A stretch of 56,413 bases of DNA from Kitasatospora aureofaciens (GCF_019192735.1 NZ_JAHTKP010000048.1:1-56413); one strand, 5' to 3'; positions 15,885 through 24,280 are shown, numbered from the stretch's first letter. Made by a program: numbers and translations. The notes: generated by a model from the sequence alone, not told the origin.

Positions 15885-17684
15885 ATGCGTGGCACCATGC
15901 TCGCCGACCGCTACCGGCTGGTGGACTGGCTGGGCGGTGGGTCGATGGGCGACGTGTGGCTCGCCGAGGACGAGGTCCTGGGCCGCCGGGTGGCGGTCAA
16001 GGTCGTGAAGCCCGCCCTGTTGGACGAGCCCGGGTTCGCCGAGCGCTTCCATGCCGAGGCCTGTGTCATGGCGAAGCTGCGGCACCCGGGCATCGTCGGC
16101 GTCCACGATTACGGGCACAGTGCCACGGACGGGCAGCGCTCGGTCGCGTACCTGGTCATGGAGCTGATCGACGGAGAACCACTGAGCGCCGTGCTGGAGC
16201 GCCGCGGCAGCCTGCCGGTGGCGGAGACCCTCCGGATGGCGCTCCAGGTGCTGGAAGCGCTGGAGGCCGCGCACGAGTCCGGGGTGGTCCACCGCGACAT
16301 CAAGCCGGCCAACCTGATGGTCCGTGGTGGTCAGACGGTGATCGCGGACTTCGGCATCGCCCGGCCCGGGTGCGACGCCCGGCTGACCGTACCGGGGGTG
16401 GTGCTCGGCACCGCCGCGTACCAGGCGCCGGAGCAGGCCTCCACCGGGACGGTCACCGCCTCGGCGGACCTCTACGCACTCGGCGTGGTCCTCTACGAAT
16501 GCCTGGCCGGGAGGCTGCCCTTCGACGGGGAGACCGCCCTCAAGGTCATCCTCAAGCACCTGACGGAGCCCGTGCCCCCGCTCCCCGACGAGGTGCCCGA
16601 GCCGGTGTGGGCGCTTGTCGAGCGGGCGATGGCCAAGGAACCCGGCGAGCGCTGGCCCGACGCGGCGGCGATGGCCGAGGCGGTACGGGACGCCCTTGCG
16701 GTGGTCGGGGAGGACGTGCCGCCGGCCCCGGACGGACCCCGGTCGGTCGTCCGGCGTACGCCCCGTGCCGGTTTCCGTCGGCGGACGCTGATCGCGGTGG
16801 CGGTGATGGCCCTGCTGTGCGTGGGCGGGGCCACCGGAGCGACGGTGATCCGGCCGGGCCAGGGCGACCCGCCGAGCGGCGACGCCGTCGTTGCCGAGCC
16901 GACGGCCGACCCCGCGCGGCCCGTCGGTCCCGTGCCGGTGGATGTCGGCCGCCCGCTCGGCGGACTGCAGTCGACCGAGGCGACGACTCCGGTGCCGTCC
17001 GCCAGCCCCAGCGCGGGCGACAGCCCCACGCCCGGCGTCGGGCCCGCGTCCGCCATCGGCCGGACCTCCATCGTGCCCACCCGGCCGGACGCGTCCGAGC
17101 CGACCCCCGCCGCGTCCAGCCGGCCGGCCGCGCCCGCCGTCGGCCAGACCGCCGCCGCACCCGCCCAGTCGGCCGCGCCCGCGCCGACCTCCGCGGCCCC
17201 GCGCCCGCCCGCTTCCCCCGAACCGACCACGCCCACGGCGCCTGCGACGCCACCGCAGCCCACGCAGCCGCCGAAACCGGAGCCGCAGCTGCCCGCCGTG
17301 GCGCAGTTCACCACCGGCGGTGTCGCGTTGGACAACTCCTACTCCACCGACAAGGACGGCAACCTGGTCGGCACCTACACCGTCAACCACTCCCCGGCGC
17401 AGATGTGGCGGCTGGAGAAGTTCTCCGAGGGGAGGTACTACCTGCGCAACGCCTCCAGCAGCTTCACCAAGGTGCTGGATCTGGACCTGGCCACCGGGAA
17501 GATCCAGATCTGGACGAATCCGCCGGGCGCCGAGAACCAGCTCTGGTCCTTCGTGCCGGTGTCGGGCGGCTACCAGATCGTCAACTCCTACACCAAGCAG
17601 TGCCTGACGTCCGACGGACCTGCCCAGTGGGCCAGAGTGCAGGCCTGCTCGACCGCGGACAACCAGGTGTGGACGGTCTCCTGA
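15885..17684 (+). CDS. Membrane Ser/Thr protein kinase with ricin-like extracellular domain
   Basis: 599 aa. The kinase domain is at about 10-275: glycine loop LGGGSMGDV, Lys39, HRDIKPAN with Asp138, DFG at 155-157, and the activation segment ending GTAAYQAPEQ. One transmembrane helix spans about 301-320. A Pro/Ser/Thr/Ala-rich spacer runs to about 460. The C-terminal domain (465-599) is ricin-B-like with QxW-type ends NQLWSF and NQVWTV. In place of PASTA repeats it probably senses glycans. RBS GGGAG precedes the ATG at 15885. Confidence 0.85.
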   Translation: MRGTMLADRYRLVDWLGGGSMGDVWLAEDEVLGRRVAVKVVKPALLDEPGFAERFHAEACVMAKLRHPGIVGVHDYGHSATDGQRSVAYLVMELIDGEPLSAVLERRGSLPVAETLRMALQVLEALEAAHESGVVHRDIKPANLMVRGGQTVIADFGIARPGCDARLTVPGVVLGTAAYQAPEQASTGTVTASADLYALGVVLYECLAGRLPFDGETALKVILKHLTEPVPPLPDEVPEPVWALVERAMAKEPGERWPDAAAMAEAVRDALAVVGEDVPPAPDGPRSVVRRTPRAGFRRRTLIAVAVMALLCVGGATGATVIRPGQGDPPSGDAVVAEPTADPARPVGPVPVDVGRPLGGLQSTEATTPVPSASPSAGDSPTPGVGPASAIGRTSIVPTRPDASEPTPAASSRPAAPAVGQTAAAPAQSAAPAPTSAAPRPPASPEPTTPTAPATPPQPTQPPKPEPQLPAVAQFTTGGVALDNSYSTDKDGNLVGTYTVNHSPAQMWRLEKFSEGRYYLRNASSSFTKVLDLDLATGKIQIWTNPPGAENQLWSFVPVSGGYQIVNSYTKQCLTSDGPAQWARVQACSTADNQVWTVS

Positions 17685-17775
17685 ACCGTCTTGCCGTCAG
17701 CCGGGACGGCCACCGCGGGGCGGTCTGTCCAGCGGCTTTGTCCCGTGCCAATGCATCTTGCGGGCCGACTGACCA

Positions 17776-17791
17776 CGGCGGGCGCCCGCCG
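17776..17791. terminator. GC-rich palindrome between convergent genes
   Basis: CGGCGGGCGCCCGCCG is a perfect 16-bp palindrome between the kinase gene and the convergent RelE-like gene. It could end both transcripts. No T-run follows. Confidence 0.4.
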
Positions 17792-17806
17792 GTAGTCTCC
17801 GGCCGT

Positions 17807-18052
17807 TCAGAGTTCGAGAGCGGCGAACACCCAGAGACGGCCGGGCAGGACGGCATAGTGCACGATCGCATCGGCGGTGGCGACGACCCTGACCGTCGGG
17901 TCCGCGTCGTAGCGATCGGCCTGAGGCCAGGAACAAGGATCCGCCTCAGCCTTCTCCAGGGCGCTGCGCAGCTGCTCGCGGACGTGCTGGGGCATGGAAC
18001 GGATTGCCTGGCCGGCCTCGGAGGAGAACTTCGCCGGGTGGTGCTCGCTCAC
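17807..18052 (-). CDS. Small RelE/ParE-like protein (possible toxin)
   Basis: 81 aa. SSEAGQAIRSMPQHVREQLR, then SALEKAEADP, then VRVVATADAIVHYAV resembles the short RelE/ParE fold (two helices, then a beta sheet). It starts at GTG 18052, overlapping an 8-codon frame and 20 bp after a 34-codon frame on the same strand. A toxin role is an inference from fold-like pattern and gene order. Confidence 0.45.
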   Translation of the reverse strand: MSEHHPAKFSSEAGQAIRSMPQHVREQLRSALEKAEADPCSWPQADRYDADPTVRVVATADAIVHYAVLPGRLWVFAALEL

Positions 18053-18071
18053 CTGAGGACCTCGTTCATGG

Positions 18072-18176
18072 TCATGGCGCCGTCTTCAGGAGGGCCTGCA
18101 GCGCGGGGGCGCTGTCGCTTTCGGTGCGGACCACGCGCTCCTTCTCCTGCTCGGGCGGTTCCACCTGGATCGTCAT
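18072..18176 (-). CDS. 34-aa frame upstream of the RelE-like gene
   Basis: Reads MTIQVEPPEQEKERVVRTES and ends ALLKTAP. It has the acidic, Gln/Glu-rich make-up and position of an antitoxin but is very short. Weak RBS. It may be the partner gene, its leader, or chance. Confidence 0.35.
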   Translation of the reverse strand: MTIQVEPPEQEKERVVRTESDSAPALQALLKTAP

Positions 18177-18353
18177 GGGTCTCAGTGTGACTGAGCGATC
18201 AATTGAGACACCAGGAAGTCGGCTTTCTCGGTTGGGTGCGGCTCTTTTGCAGTGACCTTGCTGATCAGGACCGAACCGCCGGCCTTGATCACCTTGACAG
18301 CTTCCGGACGGTGCTCGTCGGTGCTGAACCCAGGCGGTTGATTGACAATGAAG

Positions 18354-18369
18354 TCAAACGGCTGCTTGA
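18354..18369. promoter_or_regulatory. Putative TetR operator, site 1
   Basis: TCAAACGGCTGCTTGA, an imperfect palindrome ending 9 bp before the TetR start codon. Sites 2 (19042-19057) and 3 (19084-19099) repeat it before the next gene, so the regulator probably controls itself and its neighbour. Confidence 0.6.
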
Positions 18370-18378
18370 GTTCACGGC

Positions 18379-19011
18379 ATGGCAACGGGAAAGGCGGACC
18401 TGCGTCGAGAAGCCGGTCAACGCACGCGGGACGGCTTGCTCGCGGCCACTCTGGAGCTGCTGGCGCAGCGGGGTCAGGAGGGCCTGACGCTCCGCGAGAT
18501 CACGGAGAGTGCCGGGGCCAACGTGGCTGCCGTCAGCTACCACTTCGGATCGTTGAAGGCGCTGTGTGACACGGCGATCGAGCACGCGCTGGAGCGATAC
18601 CTGGACGCGCAGATCGAGGCGCTGGGTTTCCTGAGCAGTGGGGTGACCTTGGAGGAGTTGGCCGCGGCGTTCGCCCGGCCGATGGTGGGCGCGCTCGCCG
18701 CAGGCGGGCAGGACCTGGCGGTCATGCGGACCGTGGCCCGCGTCGGCATCGATCCGCCGCAGGGGTGGGATCGTTTGGCCGGCAAGTTCGAGCGGGCTCG
18801 TCAGGACGCCCTGCGGGTGTTGACGGTGGCCCTTCCCGAGGTCGACGAGCAGGAGTTGGTCTTCCGCACGCGGTGCGCGGCCGGAATGCTGAACTGGCTG
18901 GTGCTGGCGCCCATCGGTGTCGAGTTGGCCGCCGAGTCCGCCGAGCGGATCGAGCGGCTGCTGGTCCCCGTGCTGGCCGGGGCGTTCCGGGGAGCCCCGA
19001 GCCGCGGCTGA
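18379..19011 (+). CDS. TetR-family transcriptional regulator
   Basis: 210 aa. The N-terminal DNA-binding domain is typical: TRDGLLAATLELLAQRGQEG, LTLREITESAGANVAAVSYH, FGSLKALCDTAIE. The C-terminal ligand domain resembles the TetR_C group found with SnoaL or dehydrogenase neighbours. A 16-bp palindrome lies just before its start and twice before the SnoaL-like gene, which suggests a single-input circuit. Confidence 0.85.
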   Translation: MATGKADLRREAGQRTRDGLLAATLELLAQRGQEGLTLREITESAGANVAAVSYHFGSLKALCDTAIEHALERYLDAQIEALGFLSSGVTLEELAAAFARPMVGALAAGGQDLAVMRTVARVGIDPPQGWDRLAGKFERARQDALRVLTVALPEVDEQELVFRTRCAAGMLNWLVLAPIGVELAAESAERIERLLVPVLAGAFRGAPSRG

Positions 19012-19041
19012 CCAGGCCGAACGCCACAACGTCCGAACAAT

Positions 19042-19057
19042 TCAAACGACTGCTTGA
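19042..19057. promoter_or_regulatory. Putative TetR operator, site 2
   Basis: TCAAACGACTGCTTGA differs from site 1 at one base. It lies in the promoter region of the SnoaL-like gene. Confidence 0.6.
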
Positions 19058-19083
19058 CAAGGGGCTCCCGTCCGGTGATGCTT

Positions 19084-19099
19084 TCAAGCAAGCATTTGA
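19084..19099. promoter_or_regulatory. Putative TetR operator, site 3
   Basis: TCAAGCAAGCATTTGA is the same dyad in the other orientation (TCAAGCA..C.TTTGA). Sites 2 and 3 start 42 bp apart, four helical turns, as expected for cooperative binding. Confidence 0.5.
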
Positions 19100-19127
19100 T
19101 TTGCTTCGCTGAAGGGGAGAGAGCGCA

Positions 19128-19595
19128 ATGACGACCGACGCAGAAGCTGTGGTCCGCGCCGCTTACCACGCGGCCGAGGGCAGCACCATGGACGTGCAGG
19201 GATTCATCGACCTGTTCGCCGAGGACGGCGTGTTCAACAACGTCGTCGCCGGCGAGACCTACCGCGGCGAGCACCTGGGCGACCAGGTCGCCTTCATGGG
19301 CAAGCTGGCGCCCGACGTTCACCGCGAGCTCCACCGGTTCCACGTTCTGGGCAACATCGTCTCCGTCGAGCTGTCGATCCGGGGGACGTTCATCGGGCCG
19401 TTCGAGACGCCCGCCGGCGTCATCCAGCCGACCGGCGCCAAGCTCGACATCCCGACCGCCGACTTCTGGTACATCGAGGACGGCAAGATCAAGGAGTTCA
19501 ACTGCTACGTCGGCCTCAGCGTCATGCTCGCCCAGCTGGGAGTACGGCCGGACTTCGCCTCGGCCGTCACGGCATCGACCGCCGCGGCGAGCTGA
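19128..19595 (+). CDS. SnoaL-like (NTF2 fold) protein
   Basis: 155 aa. DVQGFIDLFAEDGVFNNVVA and GETYRGEHLGDQVAFMGKLA are the SnoaL/nuclear-transport-factor-2 cone fold start, and FWYIEDGKIKEFNCYV its end. Such proteins are polyketide cyclases, isomerases or small-molecule binders. AAGGGGAGAG precedes the ATG. Three operator-like dyads link it to the TetR gene upstream. Confidence 0.75.
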   Translation: MTTDAEAVVRAAYHAAEGSTMDVQGFIDLFAEDGVFNNVVAGETYRGEHLGDQVAFMGKLAPDVHRELHRFHVLGNIVSVELSIRGTFIGPFETPAGVIQPTGAKLDIPTADFWYIEDGKIKEFNCYVGLSVMLAQLGVRPDFASAVTASTAAAS

Positions 19596-19612
19596 CCGGC
19601 CCGACCGAACGT

Positions 19613-19653
19613 GACGAAGGTGCGCGCCCGGCCCGTAGGCGCGCACCTTCGTC
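19613..19653 (+). terminator. Terminator after the SnoaL-like gene
   Basis: A perfect 16-bp stem, GACGAAGGTGCGCGCC paired with GGCGCGCACCTTCGTC around a 9-nt loop, 18 bp after the stop codon. A strong intrinsic-type hairpin without a clear T-run, as usual in actinomycetes. Confidence 0.8.
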
Positions 19654-19932
19654 GTCCCATCCGCCCCCCGCGATCGGGCAGTTCAGGCGAACTGCGCGAT
19701 CGACAGCCCGACGAGGAACAGCCCAACGGCGGAGTGGTCGCCGACCCCTCCCGCAGCACGGTCGAGTGCCGGCGGCGCCGCCGGGCTTCCGTAGCCGTCC
19801 GGCTGCCACCATCTGAGACGGATGGGACAAAACGGCCGTCCCGGTGCCCACGGCACGGGGCGGCCGGACGTCCAGGTTCAACGTGTGCGGCCGGACTTGC
19901 TGGTCTCCGGGAAGGAAGTCGCAGCTGCCGTG
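19654..19932. other. Region between convergent transcripts
   Basis: About 280 bp between two terminators, with no reading frame of convincing character. Nothing recognised. Confidence 0.5.
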
Positions 19933-19959
19933 CCCCCGACGCGGGAAGGGCGTCGGGGG
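19933..19959 (-). terminator. Terminator of the isochorismatase-like gene
   Basis: CCCCCGACGC and GCGTCGGGGG form a perfect 10-bp stem with a 7-nt loop, 27 bp beyond the stop of the minus-strand gene. Confidence 0.65.
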
Positions 19960-19985
19960 AACGGCCGCCGCCGGCCGGTCGGCCT

Positions 19986-20612
19986 CTAGGCCTGGTAGGC
20001 CGCGGAGATCTGGCCGACCAGGACGGCGAACGGCATGTCGAGGGCGGCGTAGAGGTCACCGGCCTCGGGGGCGGCGTTGTCGGCCAGGGCCTCGACCATG
20101 AGGGTGGCGTAGTCGCTGACGATGACGCCCGCCTGCTGCATGCGCAGCAGTCCGGCCTCCCGCTTGGTCCGGCTGAAGGTGCCGGAGGCGTCCACGGCGA
20201 CGTACGCGTCGTACCCGGCGGCCGTCGCGGAGATCGCGGGCAGTGCCGCGCACACCTCGAGCGACACGCCGGCGAAGATCAGCTTCTGCCGGCCGGTGGC
20301 CTCGATGGCCTCGCGGACCCGGTCGTCGTGCCAGGCGTTGACCGTGCTGCGGTCGGTGATCTTCAGTCCGGTCGGCAGTGCCCGGACCAGCTCGGGGGCG
20401 GTCGGCCCCCACATGCTGTCGGCCGCGGTGGTGGTCACGATCAGCGGGATTCCCAGGACGGTCGCCGCCCGCGCCAGCGCGACCACGTTGTGCTTCAGCT
20501 CGCCGACGGGGATGTCCCGAACGCCGGACAGAAGGCCTACCTGGTGGTCGACCAGCACCACGGCGGCGTTCTCCCGGGTGATCGGCTCCAGGAACTTGCT
20601 GCGCTCGCTCAT
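19986..20612 (-). CDS. Isochorismatase-family cysteine hydrolase
   Basis: 208 aa. The catalytic triad positions are visible: Asp22 in VVLVDHQVGL, a Lys near 84 (TGLKITDRSTVNAW) and Cys121 in AGVSLEVCAALPA. The family hydrolyses isochorismate, nicotinamide, N-carbamoyl amides and others; VDHQ with VSLEVC resembles the YcaC-like group. AAGGAGCGGAAG precedes ATG 20612. It is divergent from a MarR gene, with a perfect palindrome between them. Confidence 0.8.
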   Translation of the reverse strand: MSERSKFLEPITRENAAVVLVDHQVGLLSGVRDIPVGELKHNVVALARAATVLGIPLIVTTTAADSMWGPTAPELVRALPTGLKITDRSTVNAWHDDRVREAIEATGRQKLIFAGVSLEVCAALPAISATAAGYDAYVAVDASGTFSRTKREAGLLRMQQAGVIVSDYATLMVEALADNAAPEAGDLYAALDMPFAVLVGQISAAYQA

Positions 20613-20662
20613 CTTCCGCTCCTTCGGGGTTGAGCCACAGCTCCATTGGTCACTAGACTTGA

Positions 20663-20681
20663 TAGTCACGTTTCGTGACTA
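20663..20681. promoter_or_regulatory. Perfect 19-bp palindrome, putative MarR operator
   Basis: TAGTCACGTTTCGTGACTA: two 8-bp arms and a 3-nt centre, in the intergenic region between the isochorismatase-like gene and the MarR gene. Length and form fit a MarR dimer site controlling both directions. Confidence 0.7.
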
Positions 20682-20833
20682 CTTCGACGCTATACCTCGG
20701 CCCCCGGGAGCGCAAGCACCGGGCGGGGCGGGTCGCCCGGGGCCGGGGTGGCGATGTCCGGGCCTATCGGCGGGCGACTAAGATCGCCGGTCACACAGCA
20801 CAGCGGCGGACGGCCGCCGAGACGGGAGAGACG

Positions 20834-21283
20834 TTGACCGGGCATCAGGCTGCGGAACCGGACCTCGGCGTGCTCGCCGCCCAGGTCCTCTTCTCCGTTC
20901 AGCGTGAGCTGTTCACCGCGCTTGCCGAGCAGGGCTTCGACGACATCCGGCCCCGCGCCGGCGCCGTCCTCGCCCACCTGCGAGCCGACGGCATCCGTGC
21001 CAGCGAACTCGCCCGCGCCTCCGGACAGCACAAGCAGGTCATCGGCACCCTCATCGACGACCTTGAACGCCTGGGCTACGTCGAACGCAAACCCGACCCC
21101 GCAGACCGCCGCGCCAAACTGATCCACCCCACCGAACGCGGGCTGCTCCAGATGGAGGCCGCCGCCTCCATCATGCGCACGATCGAGGAACGCCATGCGA
21201 AGGCACTGGGCAAGCAGGAGTACGCCGCCTTCAAGACGGCTCTCCATCGCGTGGCCGATCTCCAGCGCAGGTCCGGCGCGTAG
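20834..21283 (+). CDS. MarR-family transcriptional regulator
   Basis: 149 aa from a TTG start with GGGAGAG upstream. Winged helix: GIRASELARASGQHKQVIGT, LIDDLERLGYVERKPDPADR, RAKLIHPTERG. MarR proteins usually respond to phenolics or oxidants. An in-frame ATG at 20675 would give an N-terminal extension without similarity that overlaps the palindrome, so I reject it. Confidence 0.8.
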   Translation: MTGHQAAEPDLGVLAAQVLFSVQRELFTALAEQGFDDIRPRAGAVLAHLRADGIRASELARASGQHKQVIGTLIDDLERLGYVERKPDPADRRAKLIHPTERGLLQMEAAASIMRTIEERHAKALGKQEYAAFKTALHRVADLQRRSGA

Positions 21284-21367
21284 CCCCGGCCGGCGCCGAT
21301 TGGGGAGCCGGGCAGGCCCGCGTCGGCTTCGGGAAACGTCGCCGGCCACACCCGTGCCCCGGCGGGT

Positions 21368-22519
21368 ATGAGCGTGGCTGCTCCGGGCAGCACCTGGGGA
21401 CCGGTTGCGGAACGGATCCGGGACGAGGCCACCGACGACTGGAACGACCAGGTCGCCGTCGACCGCTTCACCGGTAAGGGCGGCACGTTCGCCCGGGGAC
21501 GCGCCCGGCTGGTGGGTCCCGGGCGGGTCGAGGTGGACGGGCAGGAGTTCACCGCGCGGCGCGGCGTGGTGCTGGCCACCGGCAGCCGTCCGGCGATCCC
21601 GCCGGTGCCCGGTCTGGACCGGGTGCCGTACTGGACGAACCGGGACGCGGTCTCCGCGAAGGAGCCGCCCGCCTCGCTGCTGGTGCTCGGCGGCGGGGCC
21701 ATCGGGCTCGAACTCGCCCAGGCCTTCGCCCGCTTCGGCACCCCGGTGACGGTCGTGGAGGCCCTGGACCGGCTGCTGCCCGCCGAGGAGCCCGAGACCG
21801 GCGCCCTGCTCGCCGAGGTGCTCGGCGCGGAGGGGATCGCCGTCCGCACCGGCGCGCGGGCGACCGGCGTGCGCCACGACGGGGACGGATTCCGGCTCTC
21901 CCTCGACGTCGGCGACGAGGTGACCGGGCACCGGCTGCTCGTCGCGACCGGGCGCCGTCCCGTCCTCGCCGGTCTCGGCCTGGAGACGGTCGGCCTCGAC
22001 CCGGCCGCCCGCGCGCTGGCCGTCGACGGACAGCAGAGAGCCGGTGACCGGCTCTGGGCCGTCGGCGACCTGACCGGCCGGGGTCTGTTCACCCACGTCG
22101 CGATGTACCAGGCGGAGATCGCCGTCCGTGACCTCCTCGGCACACCCGGTCCGGACGCGGACTACCGGGCGCTGCCCCGGGTGACCTTCACCGACCCCGA
22201 GGTCGGCTCGGTGGGCCTGTCCGAGCGGGCCGCCCGCGAGCAGGGCCTGACCGTGCGGACCGGCACGGCCCGGATCCCGTCCTCCACCCGGGGCTGGATC
22301 CACAAGGCCGGCAACGAGGGCCTGATCAAGCTGGTCGAGGACACCGACCGGGACGTCCTGGTCGGCGCCACCTTCGTCGGCCCGATGGGCGGCGAGGTGC
22401 TGTACGGGCTCGCGGTGGCCGTCCAGGCCGAGGTGCCGGTCGAGCTGCTGCGGCACATGATCTACGCCTACCCGACCTTCCACCGCGCCGTGGAGGACGC
22501 GCTGCGGCAGCTGCGCTGA
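21368..22519 (+). pseudogene. Pyridine nucleotide-disulfide oxidoreductase, N-terminally truncated
   Basis: 383 aa in one frame, beginning at DDWNDQVAVDRFTGKGGTF. It has the central FAD part (GVVLATGSRPAIPPVPGLD), the NAD-binding motif VLGGGAIGLELAQAFARFG, WAVGDLTGRGLFTH and the dimerisation domain (PRVTFTDPEVGSVGLSE, YAYPTFHRAVEDAL). The first 85-90 residues, with the FAD GxGxxG and the redox CxxxxC, are absent, and none is found upstream. Without them it cannot bind FAD normally. Probably dead; a shortened functional protein is less likely. Confidence 0.7.
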
Positions 22520-22805
22520 TGGCTACGCCGGCTTACTTGGCCTACGCTCAGCGCCGGGCGTTCTGGGACGCGGGCAACGGGAAGTTCATCCTGGAGACCC
22601 TGCTGACGGACGGCAAGACGCAGCCCGGCCAGGGCATGGTCACGGACCACGACCCCCACCACCAACCGGGCCCACCTGATCCAGAACCAGAGCGGGAATG
22701 CCAATCAGCGGTGGGCATTTCATGATGCCGGCAACGGCTGGTACTGGGTCACCAGTGACACCGACGGCGACAGCCTCGCCGCCAACAACTCCGGCGGGGT
22801 ACACC
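22519..22805 (+). pseudogene. Ricin-type lectin domain remnants
   Basis: After the flavoprotein stop one frame reads RRAFWDAGNGKFILETLL and another reads IQNQSGNANQRWAFHDAGNG then WYWVTSDTDGDSLAANNSGG. The NQRW and repeated W-DAGNG patterns resemble ricin-B lectin repeats. The frames do not join and there is no start, so this is debris of a secreted lectin-tailed enzyme. Confidence 0.4.
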
Positions 22806-22891
22806 GGCTTGGCCGGGTCGATCTGCTGGGCCTCGGCGATGGGGTTCAGGCTCGTGGATCCACTGGTCCAGGAGCGACGTCATGTTCCTCG
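22806..22891. other. Short gap before the zinc alcohol dehydrogenase end
   Basis: No gene supported. A minus-strand frame (LLDQWIHEPEPHRRG) is open here but too short to judge. Confidence 0.3.
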
Positions 22892-23929
22892 TCAGGACGG
22901 GACGAGGACGCCGACGCCGGTGATCCGGTCGGCTGCGAGGTCGGCGAGCGCGGCGTCCGCCCGGCTCATCGGGTAGCGCCGGACGCGGACGGTGGGGCGG
23001 TGCCGGGCGGCCTCGGCGAGGTAGGCCCGGCCGTCGGCGCGGGTGTTGGCGGTGACGCTGCGCAGCGTTCGCTCCTGGAACAGGTGCTGCTGGTAGTCGA
23101 GGCGGGGGATGTCGCTGAGGTGGATCCCGGCGACCGCGAGGGTGCCGCCGCGGTCGAGCGCGGCGAGCGCCACCGGCACCAGGTCGCCGGCCGGGGCGAA
23201 CAGGATGGCGGCGTCCAGCGGTTCGGGCGGCGGGTCGTGGGCGCCGGCGGCGGAGGCCGCGCCGAGTTCGAGGGCCAGGCGCCGGGCCTCGGCGGAGCGG
23301 GTCATGACGTGCACGGTGGCGCCGCGGGCCAGTGCCAGCTGGGTGGTGAGGTGGGCGGAGGCGCCGAAGCCGTACACACCGAGGCGGCCGCCGGGCGGCA
23401 GTTCGGCGCGTTCGAGGGCGCGGTAGCCGATGATGCCGGCGCACAGGAGCGGGGCGAGTTCCTCGGCGGGCCGGTCCTCGGGCAGGTGGTAGGCGTAGCG
23501 GGCGTCGACGACGGTGCGGTCGGCGTAGCCGCCGTGCAGGTCCCAGCCGGTGTAGCGGGAGTGTGGGCAGAGGTTCTCCCGCCCGGCCCGGCAGTAGCGG
23601 CAGACGCCGCAGGTGCCGGCGAGCCAGGCGGCGCCGACGCGGTCGCCGACGGCGAAGCCGTCCGCCGCGGGCCCGGCGATCCGGACCCGTCCGACGATCT
23701 CGTGGCCGGGGGTGCAGCGGGGCAGGTGCGGGTGCAGATCGCCCTCGGCGAGGTGCAGATCGGTGCGGCACACGCCGCAGGCCTCCACGTCGACCAGCAA
23801 CCGGGTGGGCCCGAGGGCGGGCAGCGGGTGTTCGACGTGGCGCAGCGGTCCCTCGGCCGCCGGTGCCGGGTGGTCCACCACCCAGGCGGTGGTCGTGCGC
23901 TCCGTCGTTGTCGTGGTCACGGCCGTCAC
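22892..23929 (-). CDS. Zinc-dependent alcohol dehydrogenase
   Basis: 345 aa. Catalytic zinc ligands: Cys51 (ACGVCRTD) and His76-Glu77 (PGHEIVG), with a third Cys near 164 (LLCAGIIGY). Structural zinc: Cys107, 110, 113 and 121 (CGVCRYCRAGRENLC). The NAD motif is GVYGFGASAH. The pattern matches bacterial AdhA/AdhP-type ethanol-range dehydrogenases. A complete gene in the middle of a stretch of broken ones. The start region has a Thr-rich extension (TTTTTERTTT), so a later start is possible. Confidence 0.85.
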   Translation of the reverse strand: MTAVTTTTTERTTTAWVVDHPAPAAEGPLRHVEHPLPALGPTRLLVDVEACGVCRTDLHLAEGDLHPHLPRCTPGHEIVGRVRIAGPAADGFAVGDRVGAAWLAGTCGVCRYCRAGRENLCPHSRYTGWDLHGGYADRTVVDARYAYHLPEDRPAEELAPLLCAGIIGYRALERAELPPGGRLGVYGFGASAHLTTQLALARGATVHVMTRSAEARRLALELGAASAAGAHDPPPEPLDAAILFAPAGDLVPVALAALDRGGTLAVAGIHLSDIPRLDYQQHLFQERTLRSVTANTRADGRAYLAEAARHRPTVRVRRYPMSRADAALADLAADRITGVGVLVPS

Positions 23930-23968
23930 CTGGACCTGATGCTACTCCGCTTCCCTGCGGCGAGCCGT

Positions 23969-24004
23969 TCCGTGTGGTGAGTGGAGTCCGTGTGGTGAGT
24001 GGAG
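23969..24004. repeat. Two exact tandem copies of an 18-bp unit
   Basis: TCCGTGTGGTGAGTGGAG occurs at 23969-23986 and again directly at 23987-24004, 40 bp upstream of the alcohol dehydrogenase start on its promoter side. It may be a regulator site or replication slippage. Confidence 0.7.
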
Positions 24005-24110
24005 AGTGACCGCCTTGCGATTGAGGTGACCGCCCGTGCCGGGTGTGGTGTCCGCCAACCACAATGGTGGTGGGCGACCGTCCGCGACCTCGCCCGTCAC
24101 TGGCTCGCGG

Positions 24111-24280
24111 TCACACGTCCCAGGTGACCGGGAGGCTCTTCACCCCGTAGATGTCCGCGGTCTCCGGGCGCAGGCCGACCTCTTCGGCCGGTACGGCCAG
24201 GCGCAGCGTGGGGAAGCGGTTGACCAGCGCGGGGATCGCGACACCCATCTCGACGCGGGCCAGCTGCTGACCCAGGTCTC
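24111..24280 (-). pseudogene. Cytochrome P450, C-terminal fragment
   Basis: The minus strand reads LGQQLARVEMGVAIPALVNR then FPTLRLAVPAEEVGLRPETA and ends SLPVTWDV-stop. This is the end of a bacterial P450 from just after the heme-binding Cys (FGxGxHxC-LGxxLAR). The Cys loop itself and everything before it are lost at about 24280. Confidence 0.75.

Noticed and set aside
16493..17335. Minus-strand frame antisense to the kinase spacer
   Set aside because: It mirrors the Pro/Ala/Ser-rich linker; its Gly/Ala/Thr composition is an artefact of GC-rich antisense DNA.
18182..18385. 67-aa minus-strand frame overlapping the TetR start
   Set aside because: Contains AVKVIKAGGSVLISKV, somewhat protein-like, but it covers the operator and the TetR start codon and has no RBS; perhaps a relic, not a gene.
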